DNA of 64,000 bases from Actinomucor elegans (taxonomy: Eukaryota; Mucoromycota; Mucoromycetes; Mucorales; Mucoraceae): contig JAMSLZ010000004.1 in assembly GCA_026027325.1 (NCBI GenBank), positions 992,001 to 1,056,000 on the forward strand, written 5' to 3'. Shown here one piece after another: positions 26,783 through 37,035 of this stretch; positions within the stretch are counted from its first letter, which is position 1; the number at the start of each line of letters is the position of its first letter. Below the pieces are notes generated by a model. That model ran no database searches, was not told the DNA's origin, and saw only the letters and a program-made list of their open reading frames with translations. The translations under genes were made by a program, and so were the position numbers.

Positions 26783-29266
26783 TTTTGTTTAATGTGTTGA
26801 TTAACTGAAAAGAACTTGCTAATAAAGAAAAGAGCACTTACAACGTGACGTAGATATAAGTGGCCAATGGGATATCAAACTTTTTTCTTATAGTCCTTAA
26901 GTCAATGGCGTTTTGGAGGTGATTGAATTTATGCGCAATCTTCATTGACTAGCGGAAATCGAACACCATTTCATCGCTAGGCTATTCAGTAAAACATTTA
27001 ATTCCCCTTTTTTTTAATAACAAACAATTGCAGGTACGCGCAACACCTTATTAGCAAAATGTATGCAGCATTGTTTGGTAGATCTAATAGATAAAACATC
27101 ATTTGATAATTCCTTGGATTGGTAGAGAAACATTGATAAAAGGAGCTCATTGGGATTTTTGTCAACATTTTAGTAGTTCATATACATTAAAATCCGCATA
27201 AATTATCTCTACATAATTTTAAATATAATAAATTCACGGTAGTAATAAATTATATGTTGAAAACATTGTTGTGTACTCCACAAAGAAAAAGTCTAATGTT
27301 CGAAAATTTGGCCTAAGGCCATGCCCTTCTGAATTTCTCTGAAATCGGACCATTTTTAACGTCTTTGCATTATTTCTTTATCAATTCCAGTTTAATTCAT
27401 ATAGGAAGACTAACATGCGTTCAAAATGAAACAACCCAGTCTCCAAAACCGCTATTTGGCTAGAATACTATGAGTATACTACATTATGTAACCTATAAAT
27501 TCCTCAACTAATCTTGATTTAGTGTCGTACCTGTCAAGTGGTTGATATTCAAAATAAGCCGTTGCAACAAGAGCACTTTTCTTTTTTCAATTTGAAATAC
27601 GATAAATATAGCATGGTTACTGTGTGAGGCTTATTAATTACATGTATTTTTTTATGATATGAGAGACTCTAATCTAGATCCTTAGTCTAGTCTCAGCCAA
27701 ATGTCGCATCTGATGACTGGCTCTTTCCCTGTAAATACTTGCTGCACAAATTAGAATAAAGTCAATTACTATGATCTCGTTTTTCTCTTTGTCAACCTTT
27801 TTTTTTTTGAAACTTGGAAAATGGAATGTCATGTTTAAAGCCGGAAACAACAATCAGGAAAGAATGATAAAAGAAAAATATGCGGCTCCTAAGAATATTA
27901 ATAGAAGCTGTAGATTATTTGAATCTCTTCCGAATCAATGCTAGCTCAACAGTGGAGTAAAAGGAACAGAGAATACAAATTCTATACCTCTATAATATGT
28001 TGGTATCTGTATACATTAATATACTACTATTTAAAAAAAAATACATTTGCTTGAAAGCGTTTGATCAACTCTACTAATTGCCTGACATTCAAAACTCTAT
28101 CTTGGTTTGTTCTTGAAAAATAAAATAAAAAAACAAACAAAAAACTTTGGCATTGAATCCCCGGTGCCTAATGAACCCCGACTCATCAGTATAACAACAA
28201 TAAAAACTCGTTTGAAGATCTTTTTTGGAGGGACAAAAAGGGGTTCTAGCTTCTAAAAGAATGATAGCATGGTAATGTAAGCTCCTCTTGAAGTGTTGAT
28301 GGTTCGAGCAAATCGGATTTTTCACAGTTTTTTGTACAATACACACCACTTATTAATTATGCCTGTTACTATGTATAGGCTAAGAAAATAACATGCACCA
28401 ATACTGTATAAAGATGTCCAGTTAAATCCGGCGCACTTGTCTATATAAGTATTTATAGTCTCGATCGGCTGGTAACTTTTTTTGATACTGTCAATTCTAG
28501 CTGCAGGCATATCACTCCGGTAACTATAATTCTGCGCCAAAAAACCAAGTTTTTTTTTTGATGGTTAATCTATCATCATGATATCCGATAGTGCTATTTA
28601 GCCGTATCTTTTTTTATTCTTATTATTTGACGGCTCTATCGGAGATCACTTTAAAGATTCTAGAATCTACTCCCCGTCTACTTGCAGAAACAGTGATGAG
28701 AGGAGGGGGAAAAACGTTTTTTTTCCTCTTCGTTCAATTGTAAAAGGTCAAGATACTAATTATAACTATAAGAAAAATGATCCAATGAAATGCTGCCATT
28801 CTTTGGGTTAAAAAGAAAGCCGATCTTTTTTGAGTATTTGTCTTATTAACTATCTCGTGGCAAAAAGCATACTGATAAATTAACGGCTCGGGCTGTCATT
28901 CCACATTGCGTGTGTGTGTGCGGCAACTAGTTTTAGTCAAGTTGGAGGATTACTATTAATACATTTATTTTTTAAAATAGGTGCTTTTGAATAAATACTT
29001 TTTTTTTTTTTTTTTTTTTTTACTATTACTATTGACTTTTTACAAGGTGTTATCAATGATAGTAGCTTCTTTTGCCTTCTAGTGCGTTTATATGATCAAA
29101 ATGCATCTTGTGATAAATTTGGTGCCTCACTATGTTTAGTAACACAAAATAGATTCGAGAATCGCCTTTTTTTGGCTATTGGGGGGAGGGAATTAAAACT
29201 GTTTTGATATAAATACGAGGTCATTTTCTTTTACTTTTGCTTTTCTTCGCTCTATATCAATTAACA
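26783..29266. other. Long intergenic region
   Basis: About 2.5 kb without a supported gene. There are short chance frames on both strands and a T run at 28999-29021. The last 110 bp contain a G-rich patch (29180-29190) and the TATA box of the next small gene. Confidence 0.5.
29208..29215 (+). promoter_or_regulatory. TATA box of the 29267 gene
   Basis: TATAAATA lies 59 bp before the ATG, followed by a T/C-rich leader. Confidence 0.6.
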
Positions 29267-29491
29267 ATGTTTCAATTTTGGAATGAATGGAAACGCAAAG
29301 GCGACAATAAGCTAGAACAAGACAAAGCAATACGCGCTTGTTCAATGACTTCTGACAATTGTTCATCACCGCCTGACTGGAGTATTGACTGGAATCAATC
29401 AAAAAGAACCTTATCATTTAAAGAAGACTACGTATCATTTCCCAGTCTGGAACCACCACCATCTAATAATCAAGTACCTTGCTCCAATTAA
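29267..29491 (+). CDS. Small orphan protein (74 aa)
   Basis: I do not recognise it. The ATG at 29267 has an A-rich leader ending AACA before the ATG, a TATA box 59 bp upstream and an AATAAA 114 bp after the stop. This forms a complete small transcription unit. The product is hydrophilic and aromatic: a basic, Trp-containing start (MFQFWNEWKRKG), a central Cys/Ser-rich stretch with DWSIDWNQSKRTLSF, and a Pro/Ser-rich end. It has no signal peptide or membrane segment. It could be a lineage-specific regulator or microprotein; the function is open. Confidence 0.5.
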   Translation: MFQFWNEWKRKGDNKLEQDKAIRACSMTSDNCSSPPDWSIDWNQSKRTLSFKEDYVSFPSLEPPPSNNQVPCSN

Positions 29492-29604
29492 ATCTATACC
29501 AACGAATGCATTCAATTACTGTATATAACCTATCCGCTCCCTTTAATTACATATGTTCTCTTATGAATTACTCTACTCTGTATATGTCTCTTTTTTTTTC
29601 TTTC

Positions 29605-29610
29605 AATAAA
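29605..29610 (+). promoter_or_regulatory. Poly(A) signal AATAAA of the 29267 gene
   Basis: Canonical AATAAA after a T-rich tract, 114 bp downstream of the stop codon at 29491. Confidence 0.5.
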
Positions 29611-29658
29611 GAATAACGTTTATAATTATGATTATGCTTTCACATATGCGCACTGGAC

Positions 29659-29764
29659 TTTTTTTTTTTTTTTTTTTTATATATATATCTCGGCTGACTT
29701 TTTGTGTGAAATTTAACAATAATCCGAGTTTTACAAAGAATAAAAAAAAAAAAAAAAAAAAAAA
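29659..29764. repeat. Inverted pair of poly(T) and poly(A) runs
   Basis: A run of 20 T (29659-29678) followed by an AT dinucleotide tract is separated by 63 bp from a run of 23 A (29742-29764). A transcript through it could fold into a 20-bp A-U hairpin. Confidence 0.8.
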
Positions 29765-29917
29765 GACGTGTTTCTTTCTTTCTGTTAGTGAAAAAAAAAT
29801 GTGGTGTGACAATATATACTTGAAGGATTCGTATGCATGATTATTCTCGATACACAGAACATACAAACTTCTTTGATTTATCATCCATCAGAAATCAAAC
29901 GCATGCGCCCTTTAAAA

Positions 29918-29925
29918 TATAAAAA
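29918..29925 (+). promoter_or_regulatory. TATA box of the 29976 gene
   Basis: TATAAAAA lies 58 bp before the ATG at 29976, within a longer A run. Confidence 0.5.
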
Positions 29926-29975
29926 AAAAAATCAAGTGGCCAAGTCATTTAGCTTTCTTTGGAAGAAACCATATC

Positions 29976-30341
29976 ATGTCAAATAATGAAATAGAAAACC
30001 AAATGTCTGCATTATCCATACAGCAAAAGAAAGACCAGCCTTTAAGGCGATCCACTTACAACATTAACGAAGCTTTTAATAATACAATACCAAATGCCGC
30101 AAATCTCCTTTTTGATGCCTCATCCATTCATCCGCTCGATAAAACAAACCATTTCAACCGAGATCAAAGTGCTTATGCTCTCGATCTACATCCTAGCTAC
30201 GTACAACCCAATACTCAGCAACAGCAGCAACAAACGAATCGCCAAGATTTAAATGGTATGATGAAGGATCTCACATTGTCATCAACCCGTAGTGGCACAA
30301 ATAACACTACTCACAAATCATCCATGCCTTATTGTGTATAA
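29976..30341 (+). CDS. Small Gln/Asn-rich orphan protein (121 aa)
   Basis: I do not recognise a domain. The single exon has a TATA box 58 bp upstream and an AATAAA about 50 bp after the stop. The protein is polar, with a short poly-Gln run (six Gln near residues 80-85), two similar short motifs containing a leucine pattern (MSALSIQQKK near residue 11 and MKDLTLSS near 96), and a C-terminus ending in Cys-Val. It resembles intrinsically disordered adaptor-like proteins, but this is a description, not an assignment. It sits head-to-tail with the 74-residue orphan gene. Confidence 0.5.
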   Translation: MSNNEIENQMSALSIQQKKDQPLRRSTYNINEAFNNTIPNAANLLFDASSIHPLDKTNHFNRDQSAYALDLHPSYVQPNTQQQQQQTNRQDLNGMMKDLTLSSTRSGTNNTTHKSSMPYCV

Positions 30342-30392
30342 AATCATCTCTTTCTTTACCTTATTTTCCATAGCAGTCTTTAGTAATATCTT

Positions 30393-30398
30393 AATAAA
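30393..30398 (+). promoter_or_regulatory. Poly(A) signal AATAAA of the 29976 gene
   Basis: AATAAA lies 52 bp downstream of the stop at 30341. Confidence 0.45.
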
Positions 30399-30510
30399 AT
30401 CAAAAAGCTATCTCGGTTAAATTGCCGTAGTCTTTGCTCGTTGCTATATTATATGAGTAAACTTAATTGCTACGCTATAGTTGCTATATTTCGGTTTATT
30501 TCATGCTCGG

Positions 30511-30586
30511 ATGAGCTTATTGTTCGGACAGTTTCACCCGAGAGTTCCGGAGACAAATTACCTTGCATTTTAAACAATAAGCTCAT
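30511..30586. repeat. Inverted repeat with 14-bp perfect arms
   Basis: ATGAGCTTATTGTT at 30511-30524 is exactly complementary to 30573-30586. The 48-nt spacer contains further short complementary pieces (CGGA/TCCG), giving a possible extended hairpin of about 76 nt. It lies 170 bp after the end of the 29976 gene, with no gene overlapping. Confidence 0.7.
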
Positions 30587-32358
30587 GATTTTAATATAAG
30601 CATAATATGTATACAAAGCTTAGCAAAAAAAAAAAAAAAAAAACGATGTCATTGTCGGTCGAATGATTCAAAAGGGAATATATATCTACACGTGAATGTC
30701 AAATCAACAAGAAACATTCGACTTTGATCTGCAAGTGGACATCGTATGACATAGTAAGGAATCGTATGCTTTAGGTTCGATATGGATGTTCTAGCAAAAT
30801 CCTTGAGTTACCAAAACACCTACACTTAATTGTCAGGGTCATTATTAGAAAATATGAACAGAGTTTTATTGTCCACACATCGAGCCACAATTATTATTAC
30901 AGATCCGTATATTCTTTATTGTTACATACATCTGGATAGAGTCGGTTAATCACCATATATCGCTAATTATAAATGAGCAGTTTGGCAAATAAAAAAAAAA
31001 ATTAAAAAAACTTACCAACGCTAGCAATAACTAAAAGTGTAATGTATGTCTCTCTTATGCTGAAGCAAACGCTGAATGACGCCATACACAGTTGTTTTCC
31101 TGCAGTTCCTTTCGTACGCTCAGATCAAAAAAATCCAAGGAAGCTTTTGGTTTCATTCCGTTTGCGGAGTATGAATACAAATCCATTCATCATCATCATC
31201 ATGGAACAACAAAAAACCCTTTCGTTTATCAAACCAGCCACAAACCAGTGTACAAGTTTAAGATGAAAGAAACCAGTAAATATACAATGTGCTCTTTTTT
31301 GCTATATAGTAAATGACAATTTGTACTTGTCACTTGTAAAAAAAAAAAAAAAAAAAAGTAGTCTCTCAAAGTTGATTGTTATTGCCATCGGGAGCAACTT
31401 TTTTATATATTTTCTTACAGCACTTGTGTAATTCAAAAAGGTAATTATACTTTCTATGGTTTTTATTAATATTTTAGAGTGCAAATCCATGGTCATCAGC
31501 CTCTACTGCGATAGTAATGCTAACTTTTAGATCAGCGATCTCGATCTATGAACTTTAGAATTTCGTTTGAAAGTAGACGGAAAATGAAAATGAAAAAAAT
31601 GCTCCTCATCAATCGGGCACCTCTTCCATGGCATTGCATCGATAAAAATCATCGAATTTTTCAATTGTATCTAGAAAAAAGTTTAAAAGATATAGAAATG
31701 AACAAGACCAGACTCGTTCTTTCCGATGGATACATTGACAAAGCAAAAGAACAATACAATAAAGCGTTAAGCAACCCCGATTATGTAGCGTTTTTTACTC
31801 TATTTAGCATTAATTTTTTTTATGCAACCCTACATCATCAGTGGAAAAAAAAAAAGATGATCATTTCTTACAAGGTTTATTCATATTTTAGGTTTCTATT
31901 GTACTCTCACAGCCTTGTACATTGCAGATTTCTTTTTGGTCTATTTCTGAGTCCATAATTTTTCAATTTGAAAAATCGGCATGTAGTCCAGTAACTTTAC
32001 AACTAATCTTGGTTCAATGTCACTGTAGATTTGTAATCCAAGTCTAGAATGGACCCACTGCATCTAGTCGAAATGTCAGACCTACTTTAGTGTTCGAGTT
32101 AATTTAAATAGCTTGTCCTCATTTGTTAATTTTTAACTTTTAAGCATCAAATGGTGATTACATCTTTTTATTTTTACTTTATGAGAAACAGCGCTATGGT
32201 AGCTTGTTGATTGACCTAATAGACTAATTCTAAAACAGTGATGCCTGGCGTGGAACAATGGTAACAATGTACTACTTATCCATTGATACTCAGTTTTTTC
32301 AGCACCAAGAGAATCATTCTGTTTCACAATATTACTTTTCTCTAGCCTTTGTCCGTTC

Positions 32359-33827
32359 ATGCTACTGCAATTTCAACTATTCCAAGACTTGTACGACGCT
32401 CTCATCGAGCTACTCTTAGACAAGGAAAATAGGAAAGGTATCCTCGACCTAATGCATCGACCAAAAAAAATGAATTACTGACATGATCTCAAGATTTAGA
32501 ATCATGTGGCCCTTCTGTTCATCAATTATTTGAATCAACACTAGCATTGACACAAGATCCAACAACTGTCCAATGGGATCAACTTTTAAAACGAGCAAAT
32601 GCGTTAACAGATTACTGTAATGAAGCCATTTTACTACATCATTTCAAACTTGTGCCCGTGTATTGGCGTCGTATGCTCATGGACGCGGGCTTACTGCAAG
32701 TGCTTATTCAACTACGAACCTTACTAACAAAGAAACAATCCACGGATTTTCAACAGCTAGAGCCTCTAGTGCAAAAGATCATGTGCGACCTAGACACCTG
32801 CAGCGTTGTGAGTGGATCGCCAGGGCCACAGCGCCGCTGGATCGCCAACACAATACTAGACTCACTTCAAACCTGGCTCAGCAATGGTCGCAATTGTCCA
32901 CCCGCTGCGCAGGCCAAGCCTGCAAAGGCTTCAAACCACGACCCGCTAAAATACCCAATCATGCGTCTGGTAGAACCACCGAGCTTTGAATGGTTTCTAG
33001 CACATTGTAACGCAGATCGCCCCACACCTTTTATCATGCCCAGGGGCGTGATTGAGCACTGGCCTGCATTCCACCAGCACCCGTGGCATTCCATGGACTA
33101 TTTGCTGTCCGTAGCAGCGGATCGCGTGGTTCCTGTAGAGATAGGAAGTCAGTACACCGATCATCAGTGGAGTCAAAAAATGATGCGTTTTGCAGATTTT
33201 ATTCACCACCATATTATTCAGGAACAACCCACTCCTGCGTATTTAGCGCAGCACGACGTGTTTTATCAGATACCTCGACTCGAACAAGATATCATTGTTC
33301 CAGATTATTGTTACATTGAACCCAGACTGAACGATCTCTATACTGCCCATACAAAGGATGTTATCAAAAACGCATGGTTTGGTCCCAAGGGCACCATATC
33401 ACCACTACATCATGATCCGTATCATAATCTATTATGTCAAGTGGTTGGTAGCAAGTATTTAAAGTTAATTTCGCCTCAACAGTCGGGGTTAGTCTATCCT
33501 AGAGAAGGACTGATGTCCAATACCAGTCAGGTAAAAAAAAAAAAAAAAAAAAGAATTATATATCTATATATATATATACAGTCTATGTATGATAGTAATT
33601 AACCCTGCTCCGTAAGGTGGACGTACAATGCCCAGACAACGAGCGATTTCCATTGTTTCAGCAAGTGGCGTACCTTGAATGTTATTTGGAGGAAGGTGAA
33701 ATTTTATATATACCAGTAAGTGGTGTGTCTGATATATGGTTGTACTTGTCTAACTTGTAAGTAGCCTAAATGGTGGCATTTTGTTCAGTCACTCGAGACA
33801 AGTTTCAGTGTTAGTCTATGGTTTTAA
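32359..33827 (+). CDS. KDM8: JMJD5/KDM8-type JmjC oxygenase (4 exons, 425 aa)
   Basis: This is a 2-oxoglutarate/Fe(II) dioxygenase of the JMJD5 family (arginyl hydroxylase, and proposed histone demethylase or protease, in animals). Exons: 32359-32437, 32494-33530, 33617-33715, 33765-33827. The N-terminal helical region (1-165) has the family's modest conservation. The JmjC core begins near MRLVEPPSFEWFL (about residue 177) and has MPRGVIEHWPA, VPVEIGSQYTDHQW and KNAWFGPKGTISPLHHDPYHN. The metal ligands are His334 and Asp336 of the HxD motif plus distal His410 in KWWHFV. LYIPPKWWHF and SFSVSLWF close the double-stranded beta helix at the extreme C-terminus. Length matches human KDM8 (416 aa). 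The long A run at 33532-33551 lies inside intron 2. The intron 1 donor (GTATCC) is unusual, but its branch site is ordinary. Confidence 0.92.
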
Positions 33828-34117
33828 TAAACTTGTGTGTGCGAACTGCAAATCTATCCACGTGTATCATCTGATATTTCGGGATTAGAAGCTCAAGGTT
33901 AATATATTGCAGTGTAACAGTGTGTGGGTTTCCTTTTTAAAGAGAAAGACGGGTCCCTTTTGGAGAGATATGTAGGCTTTATTTATATATAAACGTTGAT
34001 GTTTGGTCAAAGGGTGATTGTATGTATATGAAAACAAAGTAAGCAAAAAGAAGAGAAATAAGAAAATATTACAATACTACTGTGATGATGGTATGAATGG
34101 GAGAGGGAAAGGGTATT

Positions 34118-34946
34118 TTAAATATCAAGAGCTAGACTTTCTAATACTAAAAGCACTGCTTCTTGAGCACGATCATTGAACTCATTGAGCAAATTCAACT
34201 CGACAGAAGACAGTTGACGGTAGAGCCAATCAGACTCGGTTGTCACATCCTCCACTGGTTTTTGCTCGCGAATCACGTTGATTTGAAAGGGTTGACGCAG
34301 TTTCCATTCGACAGTAATCACAGAAGAAGCGTCATCCACTTGTTTGATGCTGGTACTTGTCGCTTGACGAATCAGGATAGATGATGATTGTTCAGCGTTT
34401 ACAATCAAACCAAGTTGATGACTCATCTTCTTATTAAGTGCAAGAATCGAATCAAGCAAAATAGCTTCCATTTCTTCTTGACTGTCTTGATGTAATCTTT
34501 CTTCAGTAAAAGAAAGGGCAGATTCTCTTTGAATGTCAGTTAATCCAGCGATTTGAGGGATATCAGTAGACACAAGAGGATTTACAGATGCTAATAGACT
34601 TGCACGCATAAAGTTGAGATTGCGGTTTAACGATTTCTGAGCAAGCTGACGGGCTATAGACCCAAAAGAAAAGAAAAAAAAAAATTAATTTATATAAAAA
34701 AAGATATACTATGTATATTCTTTTATTACCTTGGACATCGCCATGACTAATAGACTGTGGAATAAAAGACAAGACATCTTCGGATACATCAAGCATCACT
34801 TGATCTACAATGTTTTCATAGTATTCTGATAGACTTTCTGTCAAAAGAAAGCCTGCTTCGGGGACGTATGTTGAAAAGATGGGAGCTGCTTTTACTACAC
34901 TAAACGCAATACAAGTGATTGCAACAAAGGTACGTGTAAATAACAT
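34118..34946 (-). CDS. Secreted protein of unknown function (2 exons, 250 aa)
   Basis: Exons (minus strand) are 34946-34730 and 34653-34118, joined over a 76-nt GT-AG intron. The first 20 residues form a clear signal peptide (MLFTRTFVAITCIAFSVVKA, cleavage likely before Ala-Pro). The mature protein is mostly predicted helical, with repeated Leu/Ile/Ser-rich amphipathic segments (about residues 95-180), no cysteine in the mature part, and no transmembrane helix. The C-terminal third contains VITVEWKLRQPFQINVIREQ (beta-like) and then a helix ending LVLESLALDI. I do not recognise a family. It could be a cell-wall or secreted structural protein. Its stop faces the JmjC gene stop across 290 bp. 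Confidence 0.8.
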
Positions 34947-35252
34947 TGAAATGAAAGAGTTTAAAAGGAATGTATTTTTTTTTTGAAAGAAAAAAGGATA
35001 ATGAAAAAGAAAAAAAACAATATAGTTTTCTTATATAAGGAACATGCAAAGTAATAAATATTTGTGCAACCGTTGCTTGTCTTCTTGGTGTTCTTGATAG
35101 TAATCTAATCGTCCTTTTTTTTTTTTTTTTTTTTTTTTTTGTTGTTGCTCCTATTCACCATGTAAGACTCCTCTTTCTAATAATAATAATAATAGGTCTA
35201 TTATATAGAAAGACATCTTAAAGTCACTTCATTTTACACAAAGCGTAGTTAT
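34947..35252. other. Spacer with poly(T) run between RFT1 and the secreted-protein gene
   Basis: A 306-bp spacer. It holds a 26-nt T run (35115-35140) and TAA/TAT-rich DNA. On the minus strand it serves as the 3' end of RFT1 and the promoter of the secreted-protein gene. Confidence 0.5.
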
Positions 35253-37035
35253 CTATTCAAACTTGTGATTCTTTAAACGTTTCACATCACCTATTAAACT
35301 CTTTTCTTTCCATATACTGATAATAAAAAAGGATCAGCATCTACAGTAACATAAACATACCCTACTTACATCACCAGACTACACAAGAAGAAGCAAACAC
35401 CGCCAATAAATACGTGGACTGCCTTTTGTTGCAGTGTATACCAACCAATATGATAGTTGGACCACCAAGTAACAAACCAGGCCAATACAAATGCAGCAAT
35501 TGTAACAGCATGTGGACACCATTGACGCACAGAAAGCGTAACATTATCAAAATATTTACAAATATAATACCAGCTATAACATATACGTATTCCAAGATTT
35601 ACCATGTTCGCCAGGATGAGCCCCGTAGCCCCCAGCTCACAGAGATGCATAAACACAAACCCAGCTACCATGAAGCATATTGAGAAAAGCACCATGAACC
35701 AGCTCAAACGCGACAAATCCGATTTGGTGGCGACTGCCTGCACAAATCCTTCAGTGATTCCGTTAATACCCATAAACGGGACATAGATGCAGTACATGGC
35801 TAAAACTCCGGGTGCGTCTCCTTCACCCAATGACCAGCGTTTGCCTGCCAAAAGATCTATTAACGTAGATGTATAGTTGGTAGCAAAACAAATAAACACC
35901 AAACCCAACAAGACATGAAATTGAATCAAAATCATCAATACATTGGCTGCTGTTGTGTCCTTTGATTTTTTCTGTAATAATTTAGAGAAGAAGGTGCGTC
36001 CAGTCTCCTCCAAAGGCTGAAACAAGATGCGCACAATCAATGACCCTGCAAAGTTTGTTAGTATCATCAAACGTCATTGTTAGTAAAACAATACAAAAAA
36101 AAAAAAACTAACCATAATTCACTACAAACGCGTACACCCCTCTATCCTGAGATGAACTCAATATAGATATCAGCATCTTGTCTCCTTCAGTCAATACATG
36201 TTTCAAAAACGATTGCTTCGTCATAGTCATTCCCAAATGCAACAAGGTCTTATCGAACCAGTATGTCCTATAGAAGGTGATTAGTCTACCTATAATTCAA
36301 GTGGGGATTTGCTTCTCTCTACCTTGTATCGCCATTGTTATCTACCTCCTTTATCTCATGTGGTATCAATTTCTGCACCGTCTTTTCCTTGTACAAAAAG
36401 AACCCAAGATAACCAATCATCATAGTCAATCCAAACACAAGTTGTGCAATAGCAAACGCCAAAATACCCAGTTCTGGACTATCCATTAGGTACAACGTCA
36501 GTCCAAACGTAACCAAGCATCTCAACACAACCGCCACGCCTTCTACTGTCACGCGTAACTGGAAATACAGACGATTGAGAGCCAATACGAACAAGGGCTC
36601 TACCAATAGTTCGCAAAATGAAGCTATTCCATACAATAGCACACCAACGCGATAATAAGGTACCTCTAATAGTTCCTCGCGTGAAATCATATACCAGTAG
36701 TATGTACAGGTACATACAGTGGTGACAAGTCCGAACAATGTAGGAATGTACGCTAAATTAAGGATCGATTGCTGATTCTTACTTTGACGGATCAATGCCG
36801 ATCGAAATCCTTCGCGCGAAATAAACAAGATGGTAGAAGAAAGTAGTTCCAAATTGACTGAAGCAATACCAAACGTTGCTTTAGAAGTATAACGTATCAC
36901 GATTTGATTGAGTGAAAATGTAAGCATACGCGATACAAACTGAAGTAGAATCAAATAGGATGCTCCTTTGGCTGTGGTGGATAACAGATCATCTTCTTTT
37001 TGCGTCTTTGGTCCCTTTTCTTTGGGTGGGTCCAT
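35253..37035 (-). CDS. RFT1: Rft1, ER membrane protein for lipid-linked oligosaccharide assembly (4 exons, 535 aa)
   Basis: This polytopic ER membrane protein is needed for N-glycosylation at the Man5GlcNAc2-PP-dolichol stage; its own flippase activity is debated. Exons (minus strand): 37035-36323, 36267-36113, 36045-35370, 35316-35253. Family signatures: GASYLILLQFVSRMLTFSLN near residue 24, GFRSALIR near 80, LGMTMTKQSFLKHVLTEGDK with SSSQDRGVYAFVVNYGS near 245-290, and FQPLEETGRTFF near 298. Ten or more hydrophobic segments follow the MOP-superfamily pattern. The third exon appears to end at TAA 35368-35366, but this overlaps a GTAAGT donor at 35369. Splicing to 35316 adds a 21-codon basic cytosolic tail (KEKSLIGDVKRLKNHKFE), as other Rft1 proteins have. 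Length agrees with human (541) and yeast (574) Rft1. Confidence 0.93.

Larger units (their letters stand above)
30342..32358. other. Intergenic region with a hairpin and A runs
   Basis: No gene is firmly supported over 2 kb. It contains a perfect 14-bp inverted repeat (30511-30524 / 30573-30586), A runs near 30625-30643 and 31338-31357, and a (CAT)n run near 31185-31202. A 136-codon frame at 31548-31958 is discussed under rejected items. Confidence 0.45.

Noticed and set aside
31548..31958. 136-codon frame starting MNFRISFESRRKMKMKK
   Set aside because: It has a charged first half with some protein-like character but no domain, no promoter signals and a hydrophobic AT-driven second half. It could be an orphan exon, but support is too weak to annotate.
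32438..32493. Possible U12-type GT-AG intron in the JmjC gene (donor GTATCCTC)
   Set aside because: The donor resembles the U12 consensus, but the region before the acceptor has an ordinary TTACTGAC-like U2 branch site and no TTCCTTAAC, so I treat it as a U2 intron.
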